A DNA stretch of 64,000 nt from Streptomyces sp. A 4/2 (GTDB lineage Bacteria > Actinomycetota > Actinomycetes > Streptomycetales > Streptomycetaceae). A program made the translations under genes and the position numbers. The notes under the pieces are model-generated. The model was not told the origin of the DNA. It made no database searches and saw nothing but the letters and a program-made list of their open reading frames with translations. Below, one piece after another: positions 35,661 through 43,996 of this stretch. Location of the stretch: NCBI RefSeq assembly GCF_940670765.1, contig NZ_CALNVW010000061.1, forward strand, positions 1 to 64,000, read 5' to 3'. How positions within the stretch are numbered: position 1 is the stretch's first letter; each line of letters starts with the position of its first letter.

Positions 35661-37061
35661 ATGGCCAGCACCTCCGCCTCCACCACCACGCCCGCCCGCA
35701 CCTCCGTGAACCGCGGCCTGCGCCACCGGCGCCCGCGGCGCAGCCTGGTGCCCCGGCTCGTGCCCCTGGTGATCTGGGCGGGCGCGGCCGGGGTGCTCGC
35801 GCTGTGGTGGAGCGACACGACGTCCGTCGTCGGCCCTGCGGGCTGGCTGACCGGTGCGGGCCGCATCACCGGCCTGCTCGCCGGGTACGCCTGCGCCGTT
35901 CTGCTGGCCCTGATGGCCCGGGTTCCGCTGCTCGACCACAGCATCGGCACCGACCGGCTGGCCCGGTGGCACGCGCTGGGCGGCCGGTGCACCGTGTCGC
36001 TGGCCCTGGCCCACACCCTGCTGATCATCTGGGGTTACTCGCTGACCGCGCACACGGGTGTGGTGAGCCAGGGCACGGACCTGGTCCTGCACTACCCGGA
36101 CCTGTTGAAGGGGACGGCCGGGTTCCTGTTGTTCCTGGCCACCGGGGTGCTCTCGGCGCGTGCGGCGCGCCGCAGGATGAGTTACGAGAAGTGGCACTTC
36201 CTGCACTTCGCCACGTATCTGGCGGTCTTCCTCACCTTCTTCCACCAGCTCTCGAACGGTGCGGACTTCGTCGGCAACCAGAAGGCCCAACTCGCCTGGT
36301 ACGCGCTCTTCCTGGGGGTCGGCGCGCTGGTGCTCGTGTACCGGTTCGTGCTGCCCGTACGGCGCGGACTGCGCCACCGGCTGCGGGTCTCCGCGGTGCG
36401 CCCCGAGGCGCCCGGCGTGGTCTCGGTCCACTTCACCGGCCGGTATCTGACGGAACTCGGCGCCGAGCCGGGCCAGTTCTTCCGCTGGCGCTTCCTCGCC
36501 CCGGGACTGTGGTGGACCGCCAACCCGTACTCGCTCTCCGCCCCCGCCGAGCCGCACGCGCTGCGCATCACGGTGAAGGCGGCGGGCGGGCACAGCGCGG
36601 CCCTGGCCGGGCTCCGGCCGGGCACCCGGGTCTGGGCCGAGGGTCCGTACGGCAGCTTCACCGCGCGCCGGCAGACCGTGCCCAAGGTGCTGCTGCTCGG
36701 CGGTGGCGTCGGCATCACGCCCCTGCGGGCCCTGTTCGAGACGCTGCCGGGGCAGGTGACGCTCATCCACCGGGTCCGGCGCCCGGCGGACCTCGTGCAC
36801 CGGTCGGAGCTGGACGCGATAGCCGCCCGGCGCCGGGCGGCCGTGCACTATCTCGTCGACGGGCCGGACCCGCTGACCGGCGGGCCGGGCCACCGTCCGG
36901 GCCCGCTCACCGCCCGCACGCTGAGCGGTCTGGTGCCCGATCTGGCCGCGCACGAGGTCTATCTCTGCGGTCCACCCGGCATGACGGAGGCCGCGATCAC
37001 CGCCCTGCGCGATGCCGGGGTGCCGTCGCACCGTATCCACCACGAGTCGTTCGCGCTCTGA
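35661..37061 (+). CDS. Ferric-reductase-like transmembrane flavoprotein
   Basis: This 466-residue protein has about six transmembrane helices (residues 30-230) with haem-ligand-type histidines in RWHALGGRC, LALAHTLLIIWGY and WHFLHFATYL. A ferredoxin-reductase-like FAD/NAD(P) module follows, with the RWRFLAPGLWWTANPYSLSA segment, LLLGGGVGITPLRALFE and the terminal YLCGPPGMTEAA. It probably passes electrons from cytosolic NAD(P)H across the membrane. GAGGAG precedes ATG 35661. The next two genes encode an FMN-binding protein and ApbE, suggesting the extracytoplasmic acceptor is a covalently flavinylated protein. Confidence 0.9.
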   Translation: MASTSASTTTPARTSVNRGLRHRRPRRSLVPRLVPLVIWAGAAGVLALWWSDTTSVVGPAGWLTGAGRITGLLAGYACAVLLALMARVPLLDHSIGTDRLARWHALGGRCTVSLALAHTLLIIWGYSLTAHTGVVSQGTDLVLHYPDLLKGTAGFLLFLATGVLSARAARRRMSYEKWHFLHFATYLAVFLTFFHQLSNGADFVGNQKAQLAWYALFLGVGALVLVYRFVLPVRRGLRHRLRVSAVRPEAPGVVSVHFTGRYLTELGAEPGQFFRWRFLAPGLWWTANPYSLSAPAEPHALRITVKAAGGHSAALAGLRPGTRVWAEGPYGSFTARRQTVPKVLLLGGGVGITPLRALFETLPGQVTLIHRVRRPADLVHRSELDAIAARRRAAVHYLVDGPDPLTGGPGHRPGPLTARTLSGLVPDLAAHEVYLCGPPGMTEAAITALRDAGVPSHRIHHESFAL

Positions 37062-37072
37062 GAGGAGCAGTC

Positions 37073-37516
37073 ATGCGCAGAGCCGTCCTCATCACTGCCG
37101 CGGGCAGCGCGCTGGTCGTCGCCCTGCTCGCGCTCAAACCCCACCAGCCGCCGGCACTGGCGGGGGTGACCCCGCGCCCGGCGGAGACCGCTTCGCCGCA
37201 CGCCACCACCGGGGCCGGGCCGGGGGCCGGCGGGTCCCGTACCGGCACGTTCACCGGCGACCCGGTCGACACGCAGTACGGCACCGTGCAGGTCTCCGCC
37301 ACCCTGGCGCGGGGAAGGATCACCGCGATACGGGTCCTCCGGGCGCCCGACAGCAACGGGCGGGACCAGCAGATCGCCGCCTACGCGCTGCCCCGGCTGA
37401 CCCGGGAGGCGCTGGGCGCCCAGAGCGCGCACATCGACGCGGTCTCCGGGGCGAGTTACACCAGCCAGGGATATGTGCGGTCCCTGCAGAGCGCGCTGGA
37501 CCGGTCCGGTGGCTGA
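37073..37516 (+). CDS. Exported FMN-binding domain protein with ApbE flavinylation motif
   Basis: This 147-residue protein has an N-terminal signal or anchor helix (about residues 5-20), a Pro/Ala/Gly-rich linker and an FMN-binding domain of the NqrC/RnfG type. The segment DAVSGASYTSQGY near the C-terminus fits the Dxx(S/T)GA(S/T) motif to which ApbE attaches FMN through the final Ser/Thr; here that residue is serine. GAGAGGAG precedes ATG 37073. The gene overlaps apbE by eight bases, which supports the partnership. Confidence 0.88.
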   Translation: MRRAVLITAAGSALVVALLALKPHQPPALAGVTPRPAETASPHATTGAGPGAGGSRTGTFTGDPVDTQYGTVQVSATLARGRITAIRVLRAPDSNGRDQQIAAYALPRLTREALGAQSAHIDAVSGASYTSQGYVRSLQSALDRSGG

Positions 37517-38306
37517 GGCGGGGCGCGGGCTGCGCCATGTCGAGCACGTGATGGGCACCGTCTTCTCCTTCGACATCCGCGACGCCCCCACCGCCACCGT
37601 CCACCGGGCCCTCGCACAGGCCGTCCGCGATCTGCACCGGGTCGACGCCGTGTTCTCCACCTACCGTCCGGACAGCGCCATCAGCCGGCTCGACCGCGGT
37701 GAACTGACGCTCCAGGACTGCCCGCCGGAGGTGTACGAGGTGCTGTCGCTCTGCGCGCGGGTGGCCGGGGTCAGCGACGGCTGGTTCAGCATCGTGCCGG
37801 ACGGCACCCTGGACCCGTCCGGGCTCGTCAAGGGCTGGGCGGGCGAGGCCGCTTCCCTGCTCCTCCACGAGGCGGGCGCGAGCAACACCTGTGTCAACGC
37901 CGGGGGTGACCTCCAGCTCCGCGGCGAGGCCGCCCCCGGGATCCCCTGGCGCGTCGGCATCGCCCACCCGCTGCGCCCGGCCGCACAGGCCGCGGTCGTG
38001 GTGGGCCGCGATCTGGCAGTCGCCACGTCCGGCACCGCCGAACGCGGCCCGCACATCCTGGATCCGCACCGGGGCACACCCGCCTCGGGCCTGGCGTCCA
38101 TCACCGTGACGGGTCCGCTGCTGACCATGACGGACGCGTACGCGACAGCCGCGTTCGCCATGGCGGACGGTGCGTACGCGTGGGTGGAGTCGCTGGCGGG
38201 GTACGAGGCACTCGCCGTGCTGCCCGACGGCCGGATGTGGCGGACCCCTGGCTTCCCGGCACCGGACAGCCCTGCGGCGCCTCCGCCGGGTGACCGCGCG
38301 CGGTGA
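37509..38306 (+). CDS. apbE: ApbE-family FAD:protein FMN transferase
   Basis: This 265-residue enzyme transfers FMN from FAD to a threonine or serine of an exported protein. It shows HVMGTVFSFDI at the N-terminus, DPSGLVKGWAGE near residue 100, NAGGDLQLRG near residue 133 and the metal-binding MTDAYATAAFAM region near residue 207. No lipoprotein signal is seen, so the start may need care, but GTG 37509 overlapping the substrate gene is the natural choice. A strong terminator follows. Confidence 0.9.
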   Translation: MAEAGRGLRHVEHVMGTVFSFDIRDAPTATVHRALAQAVRDLHRVDAVFSTYRPDSAISRLDRGELTLQDCPPEVYEVLSLCARVAGVSDGWFSIVPDGTLDPSGLVKGWAGEAASLLLHEAGASNTCVNAGGDLQLRGEAAPGIPWRVGIAHPLRPAAQAAVVVGRDLAVATSGTAERGPHILDPHRGTPASGLASITVTGPLLTMTDAYATAAFAMADGAYAWVESLAGYEALAVLPDGRMWRTPGFPAPDSPAAPPPGDRAR

Positions 38307-38322
38307 CTACGCGCCGGATGAC

Positions 38323-38361
38323 GGCAGTACTCCCGGACCGCCCCGGTCCGGGAGTACTGCC
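38323..38361. terminator. Terminator between apbE and the BlaI-type gene
   Basis: Perfect 18-base stem (38323-38340 with 38344-38361) around CCC, between convergent genes; likely works in both directions. Confidence 0.85.
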
Positions 38362-38380
38362 CCGGCGGGAGGGCGGGCGC

Positions 38381-38752
38381 TCACAGCGAACCGTCCTCCA
38401 GCAGCTCGCGCAGCAGCCGCTCGTCGTCGGCGCCGAGTCCGTCGACGAAGCGGGCCAGCACCGTCCCGCGGTCGCTGTCGCTGTTCAGCGCCCGGTGCAT
38501 CCGGCGTGCGGTGAGCCCGTGGGCGTCCTGGAGCGGGGTGTACGCATAGCCCCTGCCGGACCGCTCCCGGGTCACGACCCCTTTGTCGTACAGGCGGGAC
38601 AGGATGGTCGTCACCGTGGTCCGGGCGGGCGGCGGCGCGAGCTGCTGCTGCACCTGCCCCGGAGTCTGTGGCGCACCGGCTGCCCAGAGGGCCGCCACGA
38701 CGCTCGCTTCGAGTTCGCCCGCCTGACGGCGGTCGGCACTGCTGCCTGTCAT
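38381..38752 (-). CDS. BlaI/MecI/CopY-family transcriptional repressor
   Basis: This 123-residue winged-helix protein has the family layout: a DNA-binding domain with TPGQVQQQLAPPPARTTVTTIL and RLYDKGVVTRERSGRGYAYTP, then a C-terminal dimerisation helix. Relatives repress beta-lactamase, copper or cell-envelope genes. No BlaR1-type sensor protease is adjacent. The divergent DedA operon starts just across an operator-like palindrome, and the same palindrome recurs at 43871, so both are probable targets. Confidence 0.9.
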   Translation of the reverse strand: MTGSSADRRQAGELEASVVAALWAAGAPQTPGQVQQQLAPPPARTTVTTILSRLYDKGVVTRERSGRGYAYTPLQDAHGLTARRMHRALNSDSDRGTVLARFVDGLGADDERLLRELLEDGSL

Positions 38753-38775
38753 GGAACGCTCCTCACCCCGCTATC

Positions 38776-38810
38776 GTCTACAGTTACGTAGACCGTCTAC
38801 TGAACTGTAG
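38776..38810. promoter_or_regulatory. BlaI-type operator in the blaI-dedA divergent promoter
   Basis: GTCTAC-AGTTAC-GTAGAC (38776-38793, perfect six-base arms) is followed after one base by GTCTAC-TGAACT-GTAG (38795-38810). Together they make two adjacent copies of a dyad, as BlaI/CopY dimers use. The site is 24 bases upstream of the repressor start. Confidence 0.75.
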
Positions 38811-38863
38811 TCGCTTCGGTGGTCCGCCACCCTCTCCTCGTCCTACAAGAAAGGCCGGGATCC

Positions 38864-39523
38864 TTGTTTGCAGCTTCCTCACTCGCGGTGAACGTTCTTG
38901 ACGCGCAATCCCTGCTGACCGCTTTCGGCGTGGCCGGAATCGCCGCGGTGCTGTTCGCCGAGACCGGTCTGCTGGTCGGGTTCTTCCTGCCCGGCGACTC
39001 CTTGCTGTTCACCGCGGGGCTGCTGTGCACGGGCACCTCCACGAGCAGCCTGAACCTGTCGCTGCCCCTGGTACTCCTGTCCTCCGCGCTGGGCGCTCTC
39101 GCCGGTGCGCAGTGCGGGTACCTGATCGGCCGGAAGGCCGGGGGCGCGCTGCTCGCCCGCAGCCGTTCGGAACACCTGCGGAAGGGGGCGGCGCGCGCCG
39201 AGGAACTCCTCGAACGGTACGGCTACGCGAAGGCGATCGTCCTCGCCCGCTTCGTCCCCGTGGTGCGCACCGTGCTGAACCCGATGGCGGGCGCCCTGGG
39301 CGTACCGGTCCGGACGTTCACGCTCTGGCAGGTGGTCGGCGGGATCGTGTGGAGCCAGGGGGTGACGCTCGCCGGGTACGCGCTGGGGTCGTCCATCCCG
39401 AACGTGGACCACTACCTGCTGCCGATCATCGCGGTGATCGTCGTCGTGTCTCTGCTGCCTCTCGCCATCGAGCTGCGACGCTCCCGCAAGAACCGCACGC
39501 GAGCAAACGGAGTCAGCGGATGA
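38864..39523 (+). CDS. DedA-family membrane protein
   Basis: This membrane protein of about 219 residues has the DedA (SNARE-associated/VTT) pattern: AETGLLVGFFLPGDSLLF near residue 32 and ARFVPVVRTVLNPMAGAL near residue 125, with about five hydrophobic helices. DedA proteins flip or recycle lipid carriers such as undecaprenyl phosphate, which fits the next two genes. TTG 38864 has GAAAGG eight bases upstream; GTG 38819 and GTG 38888 are alternatives. The stop overlaps the next ATG. Confidence 0.85.
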   Translation: MFAASSLAVNVLDAQSLLTAFGVAGIAAVLFAETGLLVGFFLPGDSLLFTAGLLCTGTSTSSLNLSLPLVLLSSALGALAGAQCGYLIGRKAGGALLARSRSEHLRKGAARAEELLERYGYAKAIVLARFVPVVRTVLNPMAGALGVPVRTFTLWQVVGGIVWSQGVTLAGYALGSSIPNVDHYLLPIIAVIVVVSLLPLAIELRRSRKNRTRANGVSG

Positions 39524-40125
39524 ACCTCGCCTACAACGGATCCTCCATCGACGGGGGTGCCTACACGAGCACCGTCGATCTGGCGCACCGGGCACCCGCC
39601 TGGCTGGATTCCCTCATCTCGACCTGGTCGTCGTACGGGCTCGCCCTGTTCGCCGTGCTGATGCTCGTCGGATGGTGGCGGGCGCGCCGCGAGGGGGCCC
39701 CGGCAGCTCTCATGGCGCTGGCCGCGCCGGTGATCGTGGTGCTGGCGTACTGCGTCAACGACGCGGTCAAGCTGGTGGTGCGGGAGGACCGTCCCTGTCA
39801 GAGCCTGCATGTGACGACGCTGGAGACGTGCCCGGCCCCGGGCGACTGGTCGTTCCCCAGCAACCACGCGGCTCTCGCCTTCGCCGCGGCGGTGGCGCTG
39901 TTCTTCGTCTCCCGGCGCCTCGGCCTGGTGGCCCTGGTCTGCGCCGTCGCGATGGCCGCGTCGCGGGTCTGGGTGGGCGCGCACTACCCGCACGACGTGG
40001 CCGTGGGCGCGCTGGTCGGCGCGCTGGTCGCACTGGTGCTGGCAACAGCCCTGCGCCGACGGCCGGAGACCCTGGCGAGGAGGCTCACGGACACCCGGCT
40101 GCGTCCGCTGCTGGTCTCGTCGTGA
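39520..40125 (+). CDS. PAP2-family phosphatase, probable undecaprenyl-diphosphatase
   Basis: This 201-residue integral membrane enzyme has the three phosphatase motifs: KLVVREDRP (motif 1), PSNHAALAFA (motif 2) and SRVWVGAHYPHDV (motif 3), spread over several helices as in BcrC. It probably dephosphorylates a polyprenyl diphosphate on the outer face of the membrane. ATG 39520 and its stop both overlap neighbours by four bases, so the dedA-PAP2-PAP2 genes are coupled. Confidence 0.88.
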   Translation: MNLAYNGSSIDGGAYTSTVDLAHRAPAWLDSLISTWSSYGLALFAVLMLVGWWRARREGAPAALMALAAPVIVVLAYCVNDAVKLVVREDRPCQSLHVTTLETCPAPGDWSFPSNHAALAFAAAVALFFVSRRLGLVALVCAVAMAASRVWVGAHYPHDVAVGALVGALVALVLATALRRRPETLARRLTDTRLRPLLVSS

Positions 40126-40880
40126 ATCACCGCAGCGCCGCCGGTCCCGCCCTGCCGGCGGCGCTCGGCTGCCTGGTGGCGTTCACGCTGCTGGCCGTGG
40201 AGGTGGCCGGCCACCACGGCGCTCCGCTGCTCATGGACAGTGCGCTGGAGTCCTGGTCGGTGCGGCACCGGCCCGCGATGGCGGTCGCCGTGGCGCGCGG
40301 CATCACCTCCACGGGCACCGGAGTGATCCCGTACCTGCTCGCCGCGCTGGCGGGCGTCGTGGTCGGACGCGGTGCGCGGCAGCGGGTGGTCTCCGCCGTC
40401 GCCGCGCTCGCCTTCCTCGGCGCGGTCCAGCTGGTGCGGTACGGGGTGATGTCCGCCCTCGCGCGACCGCGTCCGCCGATGGGCGACTGGGCCGCCCGCG
40501 CCTCGGGCTGGTCGTTCCCTTCCGGGCACACCACCACGTCCGCGGCCACGGCGGGCCTGCTCATGGCGGCGGTGCTGCTGCGGGCGCCGCGCAACAAGCG
40601 GGTGCTCGCCACGCTCATCGGCTGCTGGGCCGTGCTGGTGGGGCTGAGCCGGGTGTATCTCGGGGTCCACTGGTCCACCGACGTGATCGGCGGCTGGCTG
40701 TTCAGCGTCTTCTGGCTGAGCGTCGGCATCCTGCTGCTGGTCCGGTTCCGCCCGGACATCGGACGGTACGGGCCACGGTCCCGGCCGCCCTCCGCCGAAC
40801 CCGCCGAACCCGCCGAACCCGCCGGACCCGCCGGACCCGCCGGACCCGCCCACCTGTCGGACCGCTCGCCGCGGATCTGA
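40122..40880 (+). CDS. Second PAP2-family membrane phosphatase with Ala/Pro-rich tail
   Basis: This 252-residue protein has motif 1 in ARPRPP, motif 2 in FPSGHTTTSAAT and motif 3 in SRVYLGVHWSTDV, again with multiple helices. It is of the same superfamily as its neighbour but clearly divergent. The C-terminal tail after residue 215 is a simple repeat (AEP three times, AGP three times) produced by 9-base tandem units. GTG 40122 overlaps the preceding stop. Confidence 0.88.
   Translation: MNHRSAAGPALPAALGCLVAFTLLAVEVAGHHGAPLLMDSALESWSVRHRPAMAVAVARGITSTGTGVIPYLLAALAGVVVGRGARQRVVSAVAALAFLGAVQLVRYGVMSALARPRPPMGDWAARASGWSFPSGHTTTSAATAGLLMAAVLLRAPRNKRVLATLIGCWAVLVGLSRVYLGVHWSTDVIGGWLFSVFWLSVGILLLVRFRPDIGRYGPRSRPPSAEPAEPAEPAGPAGPAGPAHLSDRSPRI
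40792..40845 (+). repeat. Six 9-base tandem repeats in the second PAP2 gene
   Basis: Three copies of CCGCCGAAC followed by three of CCGCCGGAC, in frame, encoding the Ala/Pro-rich tail. A single A-to-G change separates the two blocks. Confidence 0.9.
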
Positions 40881-40955
40881 CGACCCGCCGCAGATCCGGC
40901 ACCTCACCGCAGAACCGTAGATCTGACAACCCACGCCGCAGAGAGGAGGCCGACC

Positions 40956-41618
40956 GTGCAGCAGCGGATCCTGGTCGTCGAGGACGATCACGCCTTGCGG
41001 GACGTCCTGCGGCGCGGCCTGCGCGACGAGGGCTTCGAGACGGTCCCGGCGCAGGACGGCGCGAGCGCCCTGCGGCTGGCGGCCGACGGCGTCGACGCGG
41101 TGGTGCTGGACGTCGGGCTGCCCGACGCCGACGGCCGGGACGTCTGCCAGGCGCTGCGGGCGAACGGTTTCCTCTCCCCCGTCATCTTCCTGACCGCCCA
41201 TCACCGGCTCACCGACCGGCTCACCGGGTTCTCCGCGGGCGGCGACGACTACCTGCCCAAGCCGTTCCACCTCGCGGAGCTCGCCGCCCGGCTGCGAGCG
41301 GCGCTCAAGCGCACCGGCCCGACGGCCCCCGCCACGGCAGGAGACCTGGTCCTGGACGCCGTACGGCACTCCATGACGGTCCGGGGCACCTCCGCCGGGC
41401 TGACCCCGACGGAGTTCCGGCTGCTGGCCGCGCTCATGGCATCGGCGGGAGGTCTCGTCCGCAGACGCGAACTGATCAGGGCGGGCTGGCCGGAGGGCTC
41501 GCAGGTCAGTGACAACACCCTGGACCAGTACCTGACCCGGCTGCGCCGCAAGCTTCGCGACGCGGGCAGCGAGCTGACGATCAGCACGGCCCGCGGGGTC
41601 GGCCACCGGCTCTCATGA
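40956..41618 (+). CDS. OmpR-family response regulator
   Basis: This 220-residue regulator has a receiver domain (ILVVEDDHALRDVL, acceptor Asp in VVLDVGLPDADG, lysine in LPKPF) and a winged-helix effector (LTPTEFRLLAALMAS, ISTARGVGHRLS). GAGAGGAGG lies seven bases before GTG 40956. It follows the PAP2 gene after 75 bases and overlaps the kinase gene, so the BlaI-controlled operon may extend through both. Confidence 0.92.
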   Translation: MQQRILVVEDDHALRDVLRRGLRDEGFETVPAQDGASALRLAADGVDAVVLDVGLPDADGRDVCQALRANGFLSPVIFLTAHHRLTDRLTGFSAGGDDYLPKPFHLAELAARLRAALKRTGPTAPATAGDLVLDAVRHSMTVRGTSAGLTPTEFRLLAALMASAGGLVRRRELIRAGWPEGSQVSDNTLDQYLTRLRRKLRDAGSELTISTARGVGHRLS

Positions 41619-43000
41619 CGGCCTTCCCGTCCCGCTGGTGGCCGCGCACCCTGCGCGGCCGGCTCTCCCTGGTCGCGGTCACCACCGCGGCGCTCCTGAT
41701 GGCGATCCTCACCGTCGTCTTCAACACGGTCGCCCGGCAGCACCTCCAGCACCAGGCCGACGACCACCTGCGCACCCGGGCCACCGCGGTCGCCACGACG
41801 GTCGACACCGGTGGCGGCTCCGTCCACGTGCTGGAGTCGCCGAACGACACACTGCTGGACGACAACGTGTGGATCTACGCGGGCGGGCACCTGCTCGAAC
41901 ATCCGCCGAGCACCTCCGCCACGCACCCCCTCACCCGCGCCGCCGATGCTCTCGCCGGACACGGCGGGCAGGGCTGTACGACCCTGCACACCGGCCGAGC
42001 GGTCCGGCTGTGCGCGGTTCCCGTCCCCACCGCGGGCGGCGCCGCTTCCCGCGCCGTGGTGGTCACCGCCCTGGACCTCGCGCCCTACCTCAGCTCCGCC
42101 GACACCCTGCTCTTCGCGTCCGTCGCACTGGACGTCACCATGCTGGCCTGCACCTACGCCCTGACCCGGCTGGCAGTGGGCCGGGCACTGCGCCCGGTGC
42201 ACACCATGACGGACCAGGCCGCCCGGTGGAGCGCCGCCGACTCCGACGAACGCTTCCGCGGCCGGGCGGGTCCCACCGAACTCACCCAGCTGGGCGGCTC
42301 GTTGGACGCGCTCCTGGACCGGATACGGGCCGTGCTGCGGCACGAGCAGCAGCTGACCAAGGAGCTGTCGCACGAGCTGCGCAACCCGCTGGCCCGGATC
42401 ATCGCCGAACTCGACTGGCTGCAGGACCGTCCCCGTTCGGCGCAGGACACCCGCACCTGCCACACGGCCGTCGCCGACGCCGCGCAGTCCATGCGGGCGA
42501 TCTGCGAGACCCTGCTCGACGACGCGCGGGCGGGCGCCCGCAGCTCGCCCGGTACCGCCGTCGTACTGCCGGTGCTGGACCGGCTGGCGCAGACCGTTGC
42601 CGAGGAGGGCCCCGACGGTCCCCGGGCACCGGGAGTCACCGTCGTGGGCGAGGACCCGGAACTGACCGCCGGGGTCTCCCCCGCGCTGCTCGAACGCATC
42701 GTCGGCCCGCTCCTCGACAACGGCCTGCGCCATGCCGGTTCGGGCGTCACCGTGCGGGCCGTCCGGCTGCCCGGCGCCGTACGGATCGATGTCACCGACG
42801 ACGGGCCGGGGGTGCCGGGTCCGTTCACGCCGTACCTCTTCCACCCCGGACAGCGCGCTACGCCCGACGACGGGCACACCGGAGCGGGCCTGGGTCTCTC
42901 GCTCGCGCGACGCCTGGCCCGCTCCGCCGGAGGTGATGTCCATTACGACGAACTGCACGCCACCGGGGCGCGGTTCGTGGTCAGTCTGCCGGCCGGGTGA
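41615..43000 (+). CDS. Sensor histidine kinase
   Basis: This 461-residue membrane kinase has a helix at about residues 20-40, an extracytoplasmic domain of about 110 residues containing two cysteines (GQGCTTLH, VRLCAVP), a second helix near 165-185, a HAMP-like stretch and the H-box ELSHELRNPLARI near residue 252. The ATPase domain shows LDNGLRHAG, DDGPGVPG and GLGLSLA. ATG 41615 overlaps the regulator stop. The last 20 bases overlap the 3' end of the opposite-strand membrane-protein gene. Confidence 0.9.
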   Translation: MTAFPSRWWPRTLRGRLSLVAVTTAALLMAILTVVFNTVARQHLQHQADDHLRTRATAVATTVDTGGGSVHVLESPNDTLLDDNVWIYAGGHLLEHPPSTSATHPLTRAADALAGHGGQGCTTLHTGRAVRLCAVPVPTAGGAASRAVVVTALDLAPYLSSADTLLFASVALDVTMLACTYALTRLAVGRALRPVHTMTDQAARWSAADSDERFRGRAGPTELTQLGGSLDALLDRIRAVLRHEQQLTKELSHELRNPLARIIAELDWLQDRPRSAQDTRTCHTAVADAAQSMRAICETLLDDARAGARSSPGTAVVLPVLDRLAQTVAEEGPDGPRAPGVTVVGEDPELTAGVSPALLERIVGPLLDNGLRHAGSGVTVRAVRLPGAVRIDVTDDGPGVPGPFTPYLFHPGQRATPDDGHTGAGLGLSLARRLARSAGGDVHYDELHATGARFVVSLPAG

Positions 43001-43796
43001 GCTCCACGCGCTCCGTGGCGTCCCTGCGCGCGACGGTCAGATACACGACCAGGGCGAGGATCACCGCCAGGAACAGCACGCTGGTGACCACGGTCCCCAG
43101 GCCCAGCCCGCCGTCGCCGGTCGGCTGCGAGAGGTAGTCACCCATGGACGCCCCCAGCGGGCGCGTGAGCACATAGGCGATCCAGAAGCTCCATACGGCG
43201 TTCAGGCCCATCGCGAAGTGCGCCACCCCGACCGCGGCGATGGCCAGCGCGAAGAGCACCGCGGACACCCAGTAGCCCAGGGACAGTTGCTCGGCCACCA
43301 GGTCGCCGGCGGCGGTGCCCAGCGCGAAGGTGAACAGGACGGCCAGCCAGTAGTAGACCTCGCGGCCCACCGTGTCGATGCTGTGGATGGAGAGGGTGCG
43401 TTCGGCCCTGAACCAGGCGACGAACACCACCGCGAGCACCACCGCGAACACCGCGGTGGTGTCCTGCAGCGGCACTCCCAGGTTGTCGGTGAGGTTGTCA
43501 CTGATCAGAGTCCCGACCACACTGATCAGCACCACGGCCAGCCAGTAGATGCCCGGCCGGTAGGCGGGGCAGCGGAACTGCCAGACCAGGGCCGCCACCA
43601 GCAGCACGCTCATGACGAGCGAGGTGCCGGTCAGCCCCAGCCCCAGCTGGGAGTTGAGGTAGTCGGCCCCGGTCTCGCCGACCGTCGTGCAGAGCACTTT
43701 GATCACCCAGAAGTAGAGGGTGACCTCGGGAACCTTGTTCCAGCGCAGGCCGTGACCGCGGGCGGCGCCGGGCCTGCTGTACGTATCGGATGTCAT
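42981..43796 (-). CDS. COG4705-like integral membrane protein
   Basis: This 271-residue protein has about eight hydrophobic helices, with the conserved segments NKVPEVTLYFWVIKVLCTT, TLSIHSIDTV and YVLTRPLGASMGDYL. I place it in the uncharacterised membrane-anchored family COG4705 from these motifs; its function is unknown. It is divergent from a homologue at 43997 that shares all three motifs. The operator GTCTAC-AGTAAC-GTAGAC lies between them. Confidence 0.75.
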   Translation of the reverse strand: MTSDTYSRPGAARGHGLRWNKVPEVTLYFWVIKVLCTTVGETGADYLNSQLGLGLTGTSLVMSVLLVAALVWQFRCPAYRPGIYWLAVVLISVVGTLISDNLTDNLGVPLQDTTAVFAVVLAVVFVAWFRAERTLSIHSIDTVGREVYYWLAVLFTFALGTAAGDLVAEQLSLGYWVSAVLFALAIAAVGVAHFAMGLNAVWSFWIAYVLTRPLGASMGDYLSQPTGDGGLGLGTVVTSVLFLAVILALVVYLTVARRDATERVELTRPAD

Positions 43797-43870
43797 GACG
43801 CCAGACCGTGCCACCGGGAACCTGAACACATCCTGAGCGCCGCCCCGCGGACCGGCTGCCACCTCTGTAC

Positions 43871-43888
43871 GTCTACAGTAACGTAGAC
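43871..43888. promoter_or_regulatory. Second BlaI-type operator, between the paralogous membrane-protein genes
   Basis: GTCTAC-AGTAAC-GTAGAC differs at one central base from the site at 38776-38793. Its position 75 bases from one start and 109 from the other suits control of both divergent genes by the BlaI-type repressor encoded 5 kb away. Confidence 0.7.
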
Positions 43889-43996
43889 GCTCGATGGGCG
43901 GTCCACGGCTGCCCGCCGGATTCCCCGGCCGCGGCATGCCCGGACGGGGAACGGCAGTTGACACGGCGCCCGGCGCCTGGAGGGGCGGAACAGACC

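Noticed and set aside
40792..40845. CRISPR or VNTR locus
   Set aside because: Six 9-base units in frame with no spacers; a coding microsatellite.
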